DNA of 64,000 nt from Kribbella qitaiheensis (GTDB lineage Bacteria; Actinomycetota; Actinomycetes; Propionibacteriales; Kribbellaceae): contig NZ_CP043661.1 in assembly GCF_014217565.1 (NCBI RefSeq), positions 6,944,001-7,008,000 of the forward strand, given 5' to 3'. The notes beneath the pieces were generated by a model. It did no database searches, was not told the origin of the DNA, and saw nothing but the letters and a program-made list of their open reading frames with translations. Shown here piece by piece: positions 9,279 to 17,656 of this stretch. Numbering within the stretch: position 1 is the first letter of the stretch; each line of letters begins with the position of its first letter. The translations under genes and the position numbers were made by a program.

Positions 9279-10277
9279 TTAGGGGAGCCGGATCACCTGG
9301 GCGGCGTAGACCAGGCCCGCGCCGAAGCCGATGATCAGGGCGAGGTCGCCACTGTTGGCTTCCCCCTCCTCGCGCATGGTCGCGATCGCCAGCGGGATCG
9401 AAGCGGCGGACGTGTTGCCCTGCCGCTGGATGTCGCGGGCGACCTTGACCGTCTCGGGCAGCTTCAGCGTCCGGCGCATCGCGTCGGTGATCCGCATGTT
9501 CGCCTGGTGCGGGATGAACAGGTCGAGGTCCTCGGCCTTCACACCGGCCACGTCGAGTGCCTGCTGTGCCGCCTTGGCCATCTCGAACGAGGCCCACCGG
9601 AAGACCGGGTTGCCGTCCATCGTCAGGTGCGGCCACTGGTAGCTGCCGGCCGCCTCCGCCCAGGACTCCTTCTGGCTGATCACCTGGTGCTGGGTGCCGT
9701 CGGAACCCCAGACGACCGGGCCGATGCCCGCCTCGTCCGAAGGACCGACAACGGCAGCGCCGGCGCCGTCGGCGAAGATGAACGCCGTACCGCGGTCGGT
9801 CCGGTCGGTGATGTCGCTGAGCCGCTCGACACCGATCACCAGCACGTACTTCGCGCTGCCGCCGCGGACGAGGTCGTTGGCCATCGCGATGCCGTAGCAG
9901 AACCCGGCACAGGCAGCCGACAGGTCGAAGGCGGCGGCCGTCGGTGCGCCGACCGCGACAGCGAGCTGGGTCGCGATCGCCGGGGTCTGGTAGAGGTGCG
10001 TGACGGTCGCGACGACGACGCAGCCGATCTGGGCCGGGTCGATCCCCGACTCGGCCAGCGCGGCCTTGGCGGCGTGCGTCGACATCATCAGGATGGTCTC
10101 GTCCGGGTCGGCCCAGCGGCGTTCCTTGATCCCGGAACGGGTCTGGATCCACTCGTCGCTGGAGTCGATCTGCTCGAGGATCTCCGCGTTCGGGACCACC
10201 CGGCGCGGCCGGTACGAGCCGAGGCCGAGGATCGCGGCGTGGTTGGTACCGACGGATTCGTTGATCTGGCCGGGCAT
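9279..10277 (-). CDS. fabH: Beta-ketoacyl-ACP synthase III
   Basis: A 332-residue FabH that starts fatty-acid synthesis by condensing an acyl-CoA primer with malonyl-ACP. The catalytic triad is visible: Cys123 in SAACAGFCYG, His in PHQANMRI and Asn in QGNTSAAS. The ATG at 10277 follows the fabD stop with a single intervening base, and GGGGAAC serves as ribosome site, so the two are coupled. Confidence 0.95.
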   Translation of the reverse strand: MPGQINESVGTNHAAILGLGSYRPRRVVPNAEILEQIDSSDEWIQTRSGIKERRWADPDETILMMSTHAAKAALAESGIDPAQIGCVVVATVTHLYQTPAIATQLAVAVGAPTAAAFDLSAACAGFCYGIAMANDLVRGGSAKYVLVIGVERLSDITDRTDRGTAFIFADGAGAAVVGPSDEAGIGPVVWGSDGTQHQVISQKESWAEAAGSYQWPHLTMDGNPVFRWASFEMAKAAQQALDVAGVKAEDLDLFIPHQANMRITDAMRRTLKLPETVKVARDIQRQGNTSAASIPLAIATMREEGEANSGDLALIIGFGAGLVYAAQVIRLP

Positions 10278-10278
10278 G

Positions 10279-11469
10279 TCAGTTCCCCGCGCTCGGGTGC
10301 AGCCGGACCAGCGGCTGGCCGGGGGCGACCGGGTCGCCCTCTTCCACCAGCCACTCGACCACGATGCCGCCGTGTGGGGAGCGAACCTCCAGCTCGTCAC
10401 GCAGGCTCAACACCCTCGCCACCACCTCTCCGGCCGCGACGACATCGCCCGGCTCGCGTTGCGTCTGACCCTCGCGGGTGAACGTGCCCTTCATCGGCGC
10501 GACCAGCAGCCGCCAGGTCGGCGACGCGTCGATCTCGGAAGGGCTGCCGTGCTTGTCGACGAACGCGCGGGCGTCGTCCAGTTGGTCCGGCGTCTTCAGG
10601 GCGAACGTCTCGACGCCCTTCAGGGCGCGCTTGGCGATCCCGGTCAGGGTGCCGGCCGGCGGCATCTCCAGGATGCCGGTGACCTGCAGGTCGGCCATCG
10701 TCTGCATGCACAGGTCCCAGCGGACCGGCGAGTTGACCTGCTGGACGAGGCGGCGCAGTACGTCCTGGCCGTCGTGCACGATCTGGCCGTCGCGGTTCGA
10801 GATCAGCCGCGAGCGGGGGTCGTGGGTGGTGATCGAGCGGGCGTAGCCGGCCAGCGTGTCGACGGCCGGCTCCATGTGCCGGGTGTGGAACGCGCCGGCC
10901 ACCGAGAGCGGGATCAGCCGGCTCTTCGCGGGCGGGTCCGCCTGGAAGGCCGCGAGCTCCTCGACAGTGCCGGCCGCGACGATCTGGCCGGGACCGTTGT
11001 CGTTGGCAGCGGTCAGGCCGTGCTCGGCGATCTTCGCCAGCACCTCGTCGCGGTCGCCACCGAGCACCGCGGTCATCGAAGTCGCGGTCTGCGCGGCCGC
11101 GGCGGCCATCGCCTTGCCGCGCTCGCGGACCAGCACCATCGCCTGCTCGGCGCTGATCACGCCGGCGCCGACCGCGGCCGCGATCTCACCGACGCTGTGG
11201 CCGGTGACGGCGCCCATCTGGGCGTGCGCGTCGGACGGGTGCGGGAAGACAGCCAGGGCGGCCAGCATGCTCGACGCGACCAGCAGCGGCTGCGCGATCG
11301 CGGTGTCGCGGATGGTGTCCGCGTCGGCCTTGGTGCCGTAGTGGGCGAGGTCGAGCCCGGCGACCGCGGACAGCCAGTGCAGCCGGTTCTCGAAGGCGGG
11401 ATCCTCGAGCCATGGCTCGAGGAAACCTGGGGACTGAGCGCCCTGTCCGGGCGCGACGATGACGAGCAC
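10279..11469 (-). CDS. fabD: Malonyl-CoA:ACP transacylase with BCCP-like C-terminal domain
   Basis: A 396-residue FabD, longer than the usual 300-320. Residues 1 to about 300 are the malonyl transferase, with GHSVGE (Ser92) and GAFHTRHM. The last 80 or so residues (from about PTWRLLVAPMKGTF) align by eye with a biotinyl/lipoyl hammerhead domain of the BCCP type. However, the biotin-accepting AMKM position is replaced by a segment reading LSLRDE, so it cannot carry biotin in the usual way. The start is the GTG at 11469, preceded by AGGGAGA. The tail might bind AccD or the ACP; this is inference. Confidence 0.88.
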   Translation of the reverse strand: MLVIVAPGQGAQSPGFLEPWLEDPAFENRLHWLSAVAGLDLAHYGTKADADTIRDTAIAQPLLVASSMLAALAVFPHPSDAHAQMGAVTGHSVGEIAAAVGAGVISAEQAMVLVRERGKAMAAAAAQTATSMTAVLGGDRDEVLAKIAEHGLTAANDNGPGQIVAAGTVEELAAFQADPPAKSRLIPLSVAGAFHTRHMEPAVDTLAGYARSITTHDPRSRLISNRDGQIVHDGQDVLRRLVQQVNSPVRWDLCMQTMADLQVTGILEMPPAGTLTGIAKRALKGVETFALKTPDQLDDARAFVDKHGSPSEIDASPTWRLLVAPMKGTFTREGQTQREPGDVVAAGEVVARVLSLRDELEVRSPHGGIVVEWLVEEGDPVAPGQPLVRLHPSAGN

Positions 11470-11550
11470 GTGACAACTCTCCCTGAGCCGAGGTGTTTCC
11501 GGGCCGCAATGTGGCACGAATTCTACCGGGCCGACTTTGTAGGAATCCTA
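11470..11550 (-). promoter_or_regulatory. fabD promoter region with candidate operator
   Basis: The short gap between fasR and fabD contains a dyad TAGGA-A-TCCTA (11540-11550) overlapping the fasR stop, and further downstream on the minus strand TAGAAT as a possible -10 element. FasR of Streptomyces binds upstream of fabD, so this dyad is a candidate FasR operator. I found no good -35 match. Confidence 0.4.
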
Positions 11551-12759
11551 TAAAACGGACGCACCGGGCTCGGGGTTGAGCAGGCGACCAAGGGTCAGTG
11601 CGACACGCAACGTGAAACTGTCGCGGGGATTGCTGGGCGAGTAGCCAGTGATCTCGCCCACACGTTTGAGTCTGTACCGGACGGTATTGGGGTGGATGAA
11701 CATCGCCCGGGCCGTTCCTTCGATCGAGCCGCCCGAATCGAGGTACGTCGAAACGGTGTCCAGCAGTACTCCGTCGCCCATTGTGAGCGGGCCGTAGACG
11801 TCGGTGGCCAGTTGACGCCGGGCATGGCCGTCGCCGGACAGTGAGCGTTCGGGCAGCAGTTCGTCGGCATGGACAGGTCGTGGCGCACCGGGCCAGGCCG
11901 GTGCCGCCCGGAGTCCGGCAACGGCCGCGCGGGCCGAGGTGACGGCTGCCATCAGGTCGGGAACCAGTGGTCCGACCACGATCGGACCGGGCCCGAAGAA
12001 CTCGGCCAGCGTTTGTACAGTCTCGACAGGTTTGCTCGTACCACCGAGTACTATCACCAGCCGGTCGCCCTGCATCGCGCACAGAGCGTCAGCGCCGGCT
12101 TCGCGAGCAGCATGCCGTACTGCGTCCGCCACGTTGGTGCTGCCCGGCTCGTTCGAGGGGGCCCGTCCGACGACCACGGCGACCTCGCCGGAGCCTGCGG
12201 TACCGGCGCCCGCAGTACCGGAACCGGTCCAGCCGAGGGCGGATGCGCGGGAGCGAACTGACTCGTCGGCTTCGCCGCGGATCACCGAGTCGACGACCAG
12301 GGCTTCCAGCCGCGCGTCCCAGGCGCCGCGCAGCTCGGCAGCCTGTGCATACACGGTCGCGGCGGCGAATGCGACCTCACGGGCGTACCGGTTCATCGCC
12401 TCGTGGACGAAGGGGATGTCGTCGGCGGGCAGCAGGTCGCCGATGGTGTTCTCGATCATCTCGATCGTGGTCCGGACCAGGTCGACGGTCTGGTGCAGCG
12501 AGATCACCCGGGTGAACTCGCGCGGCGCGGAGCCGAACATCCGGGTCGGCATCGAGGAGTGCGCGTCGGGGTCGCGGAACCAGTCGACGAACGCGGTGAT
12601 CCCGGACTGGGCGACCAGCCCGATCCAGGACCGGTCCTGGGCCGAGAGCTTCCCGAACCACGGCAGCTTCTCGTCCATCGCCGCGGTCGCAGCCGTCGCG
12701 AGGGCGCCGGTCGCGTTCTGCAACCGTTCCGCCCGCGCTCTGTGCCCTTTCGCCGCCAC
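11548..12759 (-). CDS. fasR: PucR-type fatty-acid synthesis regulator FasR
   Basis: A 403-residue PucR-family regulator directly upstream of fabD, which matches the position and architecture of FasR, the activator of fabDHPF in Streptomyces coelicolor. The C-terminal helix-turn-helix is clear (about residues 330-395, including GSIEGTARAMFIHPNTVRYR). The central region resembles a GGDEF-like PucR linker with an Ala/Gly-rich low-complexity patch near 178-190. The GTG start at 12759 has GGAGG almost touching it, which is poor spacing, so the true start may lie a little downstream. Between it and the divergent PHP gene lie three large palindromes. Confidence 0.85.
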   Translation of the reverse strand: MAAKGHRARAERLQNATGALATAATAAMDEKLPWFGKLSAQDRSWIGLVAQSGITAFVDWFRDPDAHSSMPTRMFGSAPREFTRVISLHQTVDLVRTTIEMIENTIGDLLPADDIPFVHEAMNRYAREVAFAAATVYAQAAELRGAWDARLEALVVDSVIRGEADESVRSRASALGWTGSGTAGAGTAGSGEVAVVVGRAPSNEPGSTNVADAVRHAAREAGADALCAMQGDRLVIVLGGTSKPVETVQTLAEFFGPGPIVVGPLVPDLMAAVTSARAAVAGLRAAPAWPGAPRPVHADELLPERSLSGDGHARRQLATDVYGPLTMGDGVLLDTVSTYLDSGGSIEGTARAMFIHPNTVRYRLKRVGEITGYSPSNPRDSFTLRVALTLGRLLNPEPGASVL

Positions 12760-13106
12760 CCTCCGACACTAGCCCCAGCCCGCCATACAACTTCTGCATC
12801 GGCCCCTCCGCCCCGACTTTGTGCACCAGTTGAGTGAATTCCGTGCTGGGAACGCTCAACTGGTGCACAAAGGCGAGGTAGGGGTGGACGGGCGGCGCAA
12901 TCCACCGCGCTTTGTGCACCAGTTGAGTGGATTCCGTGCTCCGGGCGCTCAACTGGTGCACAAAGGCGAGGTAGGGGTGGACGGGCGGCGCAATCCACCG
13001 CGCTTTGTGCACCAGTTGAGTGGATTCCGTGCTCCGGGCGCTCAACTGGTGCACAAAGTCGGAGTGGATCAGGCGGATGGGCCGGTGTGGGCGCGATGAT
13101 GGGGTG
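12760..13106. other. Divergent intergenic region holding a palindrome array
   Basis: No gene is supported here. The region between fasR and the PHP gene is filled mostly by the palindrome array at 12817-13058. Promoters for both genes must lie in or beside the repeats, but I could not identify convincing -10/-35 pairs. Confidence 0.6.
12817..13058. repeat. Three tandem palindromes, 93-bp period
   Basis: Three copies of an inverted repeat with perfect 18-bp arms (CTTTGTGCACCAGTTGAG and its complement) and a 20-base loop lie at 12817-12872, 12910-12965 and 13003-13058. The 37-base spacers are almost identical (containing GCGAGGTAGGGGTGGACGGG), so the repeat unit is 93 bp. The arms are identical in all copies while the first loop differs at several bases. 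This could be a family of mobile palindromes, an operator array, or stacked terminators. It is not a CRISPR array, because spacers are conserved and only three units exist. Confidence 0.9.
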
Positions 13107-14150
13107 ATGAGCGACAAGGCGGGTGTGGCTGAGGCGGTCGAGGCGCTGCGGGCGATCGGGTACTACCTGGAGCGGGACCGGCAGCCGACGCACCGGGTGA
13201 AGGCCTATCGGCGGGCCGCGGACACGATCGAGGGGCTGCCGGCCGCCGAAGTACGGGCTCGGCGGCGCGCCGGGACGCTGACCGAGCTGGCGGGGATCGG
13301 GCCGAAGACCGAGGCCGTGATCCTGGAGGCGATGGACGGCGCCACCCCGTCGTACCTGGTGAAGCTGGAACAGGCCGCGGGTTCGCTGACGGAAGCCGGT
13401 ACTGCGATGCGCGCTGCGCTGCAGGCCGATCTGCATCTGCACTCCGAGTGGTCCGACGGCGGCAGCCCGATCGAGGAGATGGCGCGGACGGCGGCGCGGC
13501 TCGGGCACAAGTACATGGCGTTGACCGATCACTCGCCGCGGCTGACGATCGCCAACGGGCTGTCGCGGGAGCGGCGGCTGCAGCAGATCGAGGTGGTCGC
13601 CGAGCTGAACAAGAAGCTGGCGGGTGAGCTTGACGGGTTCACCATTTTGAACGGGATCGAGGTCGACATCCTCGACGACGGGTCGCTCGACTGCGACACC
13701 GAGATCCTGGCCCGGCTCGACATCGTGGTCGCCAGCGTGCACTCGAAGCTGCGGATGGCGGCCGAGCCGATGACCGAGCGGATGGTGCGCGCGATCGCGA
13801 ACCCGCACGTCGACGTACTCGGTCACTGCACCGGCCGCCTCGTCACCGGCGGCCGCGGCACCCGGCCGGAGTCGCAGTTCGACGCCGAGGTGGTCTTCGA
13901 GGCTTGCCGGCAGTTCGGCACGGCGGTGGAGATCAACTCCCGCCCAGAGCGCCTGGACCCGCCGAAACGCCTGCTGTCGTTGGCAGTCGAGACCGGTTGC
14001 GTCTTCTCCATCGACACCGATGCGCACGCGCCCGGCCAGCTGGACTGGCAGGTCTACGGCTGCGAACGCGCCGAAGAGTGCGGTGTCACCCCAGACCGCG
14101 TCATCAACACCTGGAACTCCGACAAACTCCAGGAATGGGCAAGCGCTTAA
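13107..14150 (+). CDS. PHP-domain metal-dependent phosphoesterase with N-terminal HhH (PolX-like)
   Basis: A 347-residue protein combining an N-terminal helix-hairpin-helix region (residues about 5-85, including LAGIGPKTEAVI) with a C-terminal PHP domain. PHP metal ligands are visible in DLHLHSEWSDG, ALTDHSPR, a Glu in NGIEVDI, SVHSK, GHCTGR and SIDTDAH. This matches the tail of bacterial PolX-type proteins without a full polymerase, often annotated as histidinol-phosphatase-like. The ATG at 13107 has only a weak G-rich ribosome site. Role in DNA repair is possible but unproven. Confidence 0.85.
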   Translation: MSDKAGVAEAVEALRAIGYYLERDRQPTHRVKAYRRAADTIEGLPAAEVRARRRAGTLTELAGIGPKTEAVILEAMDGATPSYLVKLEQAAGSLTEAGTAMRAALQADLHLHSEWSDGGSPIEEMARTAARLGHKYMALTDHSPRLTIANGLSRERRLQQIEVVAELNKKLAGELDGFTILNGIEVDILDDGSLDCDTEILARLDIVVASVHSKLRMAAEPMTERMVRAIANPHVDVLGHCTGRLVTGGRGTRPESQFDAEVVFEACRQFGTAVEINSRPERLDPPKRLLSLAVETGCVFSIDTDAHAPGQLDWQVYGCERAEECGVTPDRVINTWNSDKLQEWASA

Positions 14151-14309
14151 AGCCCACCCACTTCGCGCTTTCCTTCGTCGGTGCTCGCCACGGCGGTACG
14201 CGACGACCCGGTGTACCTGGCGTACCGGCGAGCGGCTGGACCCGGCGGACCTCCCGATGGATTCGCTGATGGATTGATAATAGTTAACGAACGGTGTAAC
14301 TATTGAGGC

Positions 14310-14648
14310 ATGGTGAACGATCAGGTTGATCGGTTTTTTGAGGTGTTGGCGGATCCGACCCGGCGGCAGGTTGTGCGGTTGTTGGGGGAGGGGCCGCAGC
14401 GGGCCGGTCAACTGGCTGTTGCGGCTGGGGTGTCCTCGCCGGCTATGAGTCGGCATCTGCGGATTTTGCTGGTGGCGGGGCTGGTGGCTGATGAGCGGGT
14501 AGTGGAGGACGCCCGGGTGCGGGTGTTCAGGTTGCGGCCTGAGCCTGTGGTCGCCGTGCAGGCCTGGCTTGATCAGGTGCAGGCGCATTGGCAGGAGCAG
14601 TTGGGGGCGTTCAAGAGGCATGTCGAGCAGACTGGGGAGTCATCGTGA
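14310..14648 (+). CDS. ArsR-family transcriptional regulator
   Basis: A 112-residue winged-helix repressor of the ArsR/SmtB class. The motif FFEVLADPTRRQVVRLL opens the domain and the recognition helix region is SSPAMSRHLRILLVAGLV. No metal-binding cysteines are seen, so it belongs to the non-metal SdpR-like branch usually paired with SRPBCC proteins. It overlaps the next gene by four bases (GTGA), so it likely controls that gene and its own. The upstream segment 14270-14300 is AT-rich (ATAATAGTTAACGAA), a likely promoter/operator. Confidence 0.9.
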   Translation: MVNDQVDRFFEVLADPTRRQVVRLLGEGPQRAGQLAVAAGVSSPAMSRHLRILLVAGLVADERVVEDARVRVFRLRPEPVVAVQAWLDQVQAHWQEQLGAFKRHVEQTGESS

Positions 14649-15487
14649 CGAAGCAATCCGCATCCGCGTCCGTCGAGGTCGCGACCTATCCGGAGACCGC
14701 GTTCCGGATTTTTACCGACGATATCGATCTGTGGTGGGTTCGCGGGCCGATCAACTTTTTTGATTCTGCGCGGGCGGTGGGGATGAAGATCGAGCCGGGG
14801 GTGGGTGGGCGGATCCTGGAGGTCTATCAGCCCGGTACCGACACGGCCGTCGAGGACGTTCTGGTGTTGGGCAAGGTCACCGTGTGGGAGCCCGGCTCGC
14901 GGTTCGCGTATCGCAGCGAGGTGGACGACACCACGACGCAGATCGACTTCGAGAAGCTGGATGGCGGCACCAAGGTGACCGTCGAACAGACCTTGATCCA
15001 GGGTGGCGAGAGCGCCTTCTACTTCTGGCCGAACGTCATTCCGTGGTTCGTGTCCTGGACTGCGCGACGCGACACCGCGCCGGGTACGCCGCGCGAGCTC
15101 GATCGGTTGAGTATCGCCTTGTACTACGAGGATCCGGCCGCGGCCGCGCGCTGGTTGCACACTGTCTTCGGGCTGGAGTCCTGGGACCGGATCCCGGCCG
15201 AAGGTGAGCAGCCGGACTGGCTCGAGCTGCACGTCGGCCGGCGGGCGATCCTGCTCTTCAAGCTCGAGGGGCAGGCGTCCGGCGAGGGGCAGGCGTCCGG
15301 CGTACGGCGGCTCGATCACGGGATCTGGGTGTACGTCGACGATCTCGACGCGCACTTCGCCCGGAGTTCGGCGTACGGGGCCAAGATCGTCTCGGAGATC
15401 CACCAGCACGGCTACCGCCGGTACGAGGCCGACGACCTCGAAGGACATCGCTGGACCTTCGCCCAGGCGCGCCCCACGATGACCTGA
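14645..15487 (+). CDS. SRPBCC (AHSA1-like) domain fused to VOC/glyoxalase domain
   Basis: A 280-residue two-domain protein. Residues 1 to about 145 form an SRPBCC/AHSA1 hydrophobic-ligand fold (WWVRGPINFFDS, FAYRSEVDDTTTQIDFEKL, YFWPNVIPWF). Residues about 155-275 are a VOC (glyoxalase/bleomycin-resistance) domain (ARWLHTVFGLESWDR, DHGIWVYVDDLDAHF, GHRWTFAQ). The ArsR gene upstream overlaps its GTG start. A small duplication encodes GQASGEGQASG at 15271-15302. The substrate is unknown; the pairing suggests stress or small-molecule handling. Confidence 0.85.
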   Translation: MTKQSASASVEVATYPETAFRIFTDDIDLWWVRGPINFFDSARAVGMKIEPGVGGRILEVYQPGTDTAVEDVLVLGKVTVWEPGSRFAYRSEVDDTTTQIDFEKLDGGTKVTVEQTLIQGGESAFYFWPNVIPWFVSWTARRDTAPGTPRELDRLSIALYYEDPAAAARWLHTVFGLESWDRIPAEGEQPDWLELHVGRRAILLFKLEGQASGEGQASGVRRLDHGIWVYVDDLDAHFARSSAYGAKIVSEIHQHGYRRYEADDLEGHRWTFAQARPTMT

Positions 15488-15580
15488 ACCCAGGCGACAA
15501 CCGGAGGGCGCATCACATTCGGCCGCGCTGTCTCGTCGGATCGCTGGAACGAGGACCATCCAGCGAAGGGGATACCAACC

Positions 15581-16051
15581 ATGACCGACTTTCAGGCCAT
15601 CGCCGACCGGTTCGAGATCGAGGCGCTGCGCGGTGAGTTCACCGATGCGCGGATGATGGACGACTACGACCGGCTGGTGTCGCTGTTCACGCCGGACGGT
15701 GGGCTGCGGATTCCTGATGCCGGGGTGAGGTTCGACAGCCGGGAGGAGATCCGCGCCGGGACCGCGCGGCTGCGGGATCTGTGGGAGTTCTTCCTGCAGA
15801 CCACGCACCCGGGCGTGATCCAGGTCGACGGCGACACCGCTGTCGGCCGCGCCTACCTCCAGGAGTCCGGACGTCTCGGCGACGGGAGGTCCCACTCGAA
15901 CTACGGCGTCTACCACGACACCTACCGCCGTACCCCCGACGGCTGGCGATTCACCCTGCGCGTGTACGAGATCAAGTACTACGACCACAGTCCGTTGACG
16001 GGCTCGACGTCCTACTCGGGTATCGCGGTTCCCGCTGGGAGCGACGGATGA
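15581..16051 (+). CDS. SnoaL-like (NTF2 fold) protein
   Basis: A 156-residue protein of the SnoaL_4/NTF2-like superfamily, with the pattern FEIEALRGEFTDARMMDDYDRLVSLF typical of dehydratase-like or isomerase-like members. A ribosome site GAAGGGG precedes the ATG. Its stop overlaps the ATG of the YceI gene (ATGA), so the two are coupled. Enzyme activity cannot be assigned. Confidence 0.85.
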   Translation: MTDFQAIADRFEIEALRGEFTDARMMDDYDRLVSLFTPDGGLRIPDAGVRFDSREEIRAGTARLRDLWEFFLQTTHPGVIQVDGDTAVGRAYLQESGRLGDGRSHSNYGVYHDTYRRTPDGWRFTLRVYEIKYYDHSPLTGSTSYSGIAVPAGSDG

Positions 16052-16602
16052 CGATCACGACCAAGCTCGGCGAGTTGACCGGCGACTACGTCCTCGACAC
16101 CGCGAACACCCGGATCGGCTTCGTGATCCGGCAGGTGCTGGTGATGAAGGTGCGCGGCCGGTACGACGAGTTCGAGGGCAGCGCGCACCTGGACGGCGAC
16201 GACCCGTCGAAGTCCAGCGTGCGGCTCACGATCCAGGCGAAGAGCATCCAGACCCGCAACAAGCGGCGCGACGAGCACCTCGGCAGCGCGTATCTGGACG
16301 CGGCCAACCACCCGACCATCACCTTCACCTCGACCAGGGTCGAGCAGGTCGACCAGACCAACTTCAAGGTCACCGGTGACCTGACCGTCCGGGGCGCGAC
16401 CAAGCCGGTGACCGTCGCCTTCGAGTTGACCGCTGCCGGAGACGACCCGTCGGGCGGGTTCCGGGTCGGCTTCGAAGGAAAGTCGACCATCAATCGCAAC
16501 GACTGGGGTGTCAGCTGGAACGCCGTCGCGGAGGGCGGCGGAGCACTGGTCGGCGAGCAGGTCACCCTCGACTTCAGCATCGTCGCGATCCGCCGGTCCT
16601 GA
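16048..16602 (+). CDS. YceI-family protein
   Basis: A 184-residue YceI-like protein (lipocalin-like fold binding polyisoprenoids). The family pattern is visible: YVLDTANTRIGF, FEGSAHLD, TRNKRRDEHLGSAYLDA, HPTITFTST, GDLTVRGATKPVT and NRNDWGVSWN. No signal peptide is present, so it is probably cytoplasmic. It overlaps the SnoaL gene by four bases. Confidence 0.92.
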   Translation: MTITTKLGELTGDYVLDTANTRIGFVIRQVLVMKVRGRYDEFEGSAHLDGDDPSKSSVRLTIQAKSIQTRNKRRDEHLGSAYLDAANHPTITFTSTRVEQVDQTNFKVTGDLTVRGATKPVTVAFELTAAGDDPSGGFRVGFEGKSTINRNDWGVSWNAVAEGGGALVGEQVTLDFSIVAIRRS

Positions 16603-16636
16603 TCGATCCGGCGGGGGCGAAGTACATACTCGAGGT

Positions 16637-17647
16637 ATGAGTGACCTGGAGAAGGATCCGGCCGAGGTCGTCTGCCCGGTGGGTGGGGTGGACGGGCCGG
16701 TGGAGGAGTTGCTGGAGGCCCGGCAGGTGGTGCTGGGCCGGACGACGAAGGTCCGCCGGTTGTTGCCGAACAAGAACCGGCGGATGGTCGGCGCCTGGTG
16801 CTTCGTGGACCACTACGGGCCGGACGACCTGACCGCCCGGGTCGACCCGTACGACGTACCGGGTGATCGCGGGATGCTCGTGCCGCCGCATCCGCACACC
16901 AGTCTGCAGACCGTGAGCTGGTTGTTCGAGGGCGAGATCGAGCACCGCGACAGCGTCGGCTCGCACGCGATGGTCCGGCCGGGCGAGCTCAACATCATGA
17001 CCGCGGGCAACGGGATCGCGCACTCGGAGGTTTCGTTGCCGACGGCACCGTCAACCTTGCACGGCGCGCAGCTCTGGGTCGCACTGCCCGACTCCGTACG
17101 GACGACCGTCGCCCCCGCGTTCAATGCGTACGCCGAACTGCCGACGCTGGTACTCGACGGCGCCGAGGCGACGGTGATGCTCGGGACGGTCGGCGGAGTC
17201 ACCTCGCCCGCGCCGGCGTACACGCCTCTCGTCGGCGCCGACCTCCGCATCGAGCCCGGCCGGACCGTCACCCTGCCGCTGACGTCCGCCTTCGAGTACG
17301 CCGTACTGGTGGTGGACGGGGCGCTCCAAATCGGCGACCTGTCGCCCGGATTCGGTGAGATGGCCTACCTCGGGACGGGACGCCCGGAGGTTGAACTCGT
17401 GGCCGGCGCGGACGGCACCCGTTGCCTGCTGCTCGGCGGCGAGCCGTTCGAGGAGGAGCTGGTGATGTGGTGGAACTTCATCGGCCGCACCCACGAGGAT
17501 ATTGTTGCCGCTCGCAACGACTGGTTGGCGTCGATCGAGGCCGCCGGCAACGAACGCTTCCCGACGGTCCCCGGGTATGACGGCCCACCGTTGCCCGCAC
17601 CTGTACTCCCCGGCACGAGACTGAAGCCGCGCCCGCGCTCGCGCTGA
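16637..17647 (+). CDS. Pirin family protein
   Basis: A 336-residue pirin-like cupin protein. The metal site is visible in PPHPHTSLQTVSWLFEGEIEHRDS (His, His and His within the first cupin) and in the GNGIAHSE block. It begins at ATG 16637, 34 bases after the YceI stop. Pirins act as iron-dependent regulators or quercetinase-like enzymes; which applies here is unknown. Confidence 0.9.
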   Translation: MSDLEKDPAEVVCPVGGVDGPVEELLEARQVVLGRTTKVRRLLPNKNRRMVGAWCFVDHYGPDDLTARVDPYDVPGDRGMLVPPHPHTSLQTVSWLFEGEIEHRDSVGSHAMVRPGELNIMTAGNGIAHSEVSLPTAPSTLHGAQLWVALPDSVRTTVAPAFNAYAELPTLVLDGAEATVMLGTVGGVTSPAPAYTPLVGADLRIEPGRTVTLPLTSAFEYAVLVVDGALQIGDLSPGFGEMAYLGTGRPEVELVAGADGTRCLLLGGEPFEEELVMWWNFIGRTHEDIVAARNDWLASIEAAGNERFPTVPGYDGPPLPAPVLPGTRLKPRPRSR

Positions 17648-17656
17648 CCCTGCCGA

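Noticed and set aside
12817..13058. CRISPR array
   Set aside because: Spacers are nearly identical, only three units, each unit is itself a large palindrome, and no cas genes are near.
14151..14309. Remnant of a degraded gene after the PHP gene
   Set aside because: Fragments such as VRDDPVYLAYR and GERLDPADLP lie in different frames and suggest decay, but they are too short to assign to any family.
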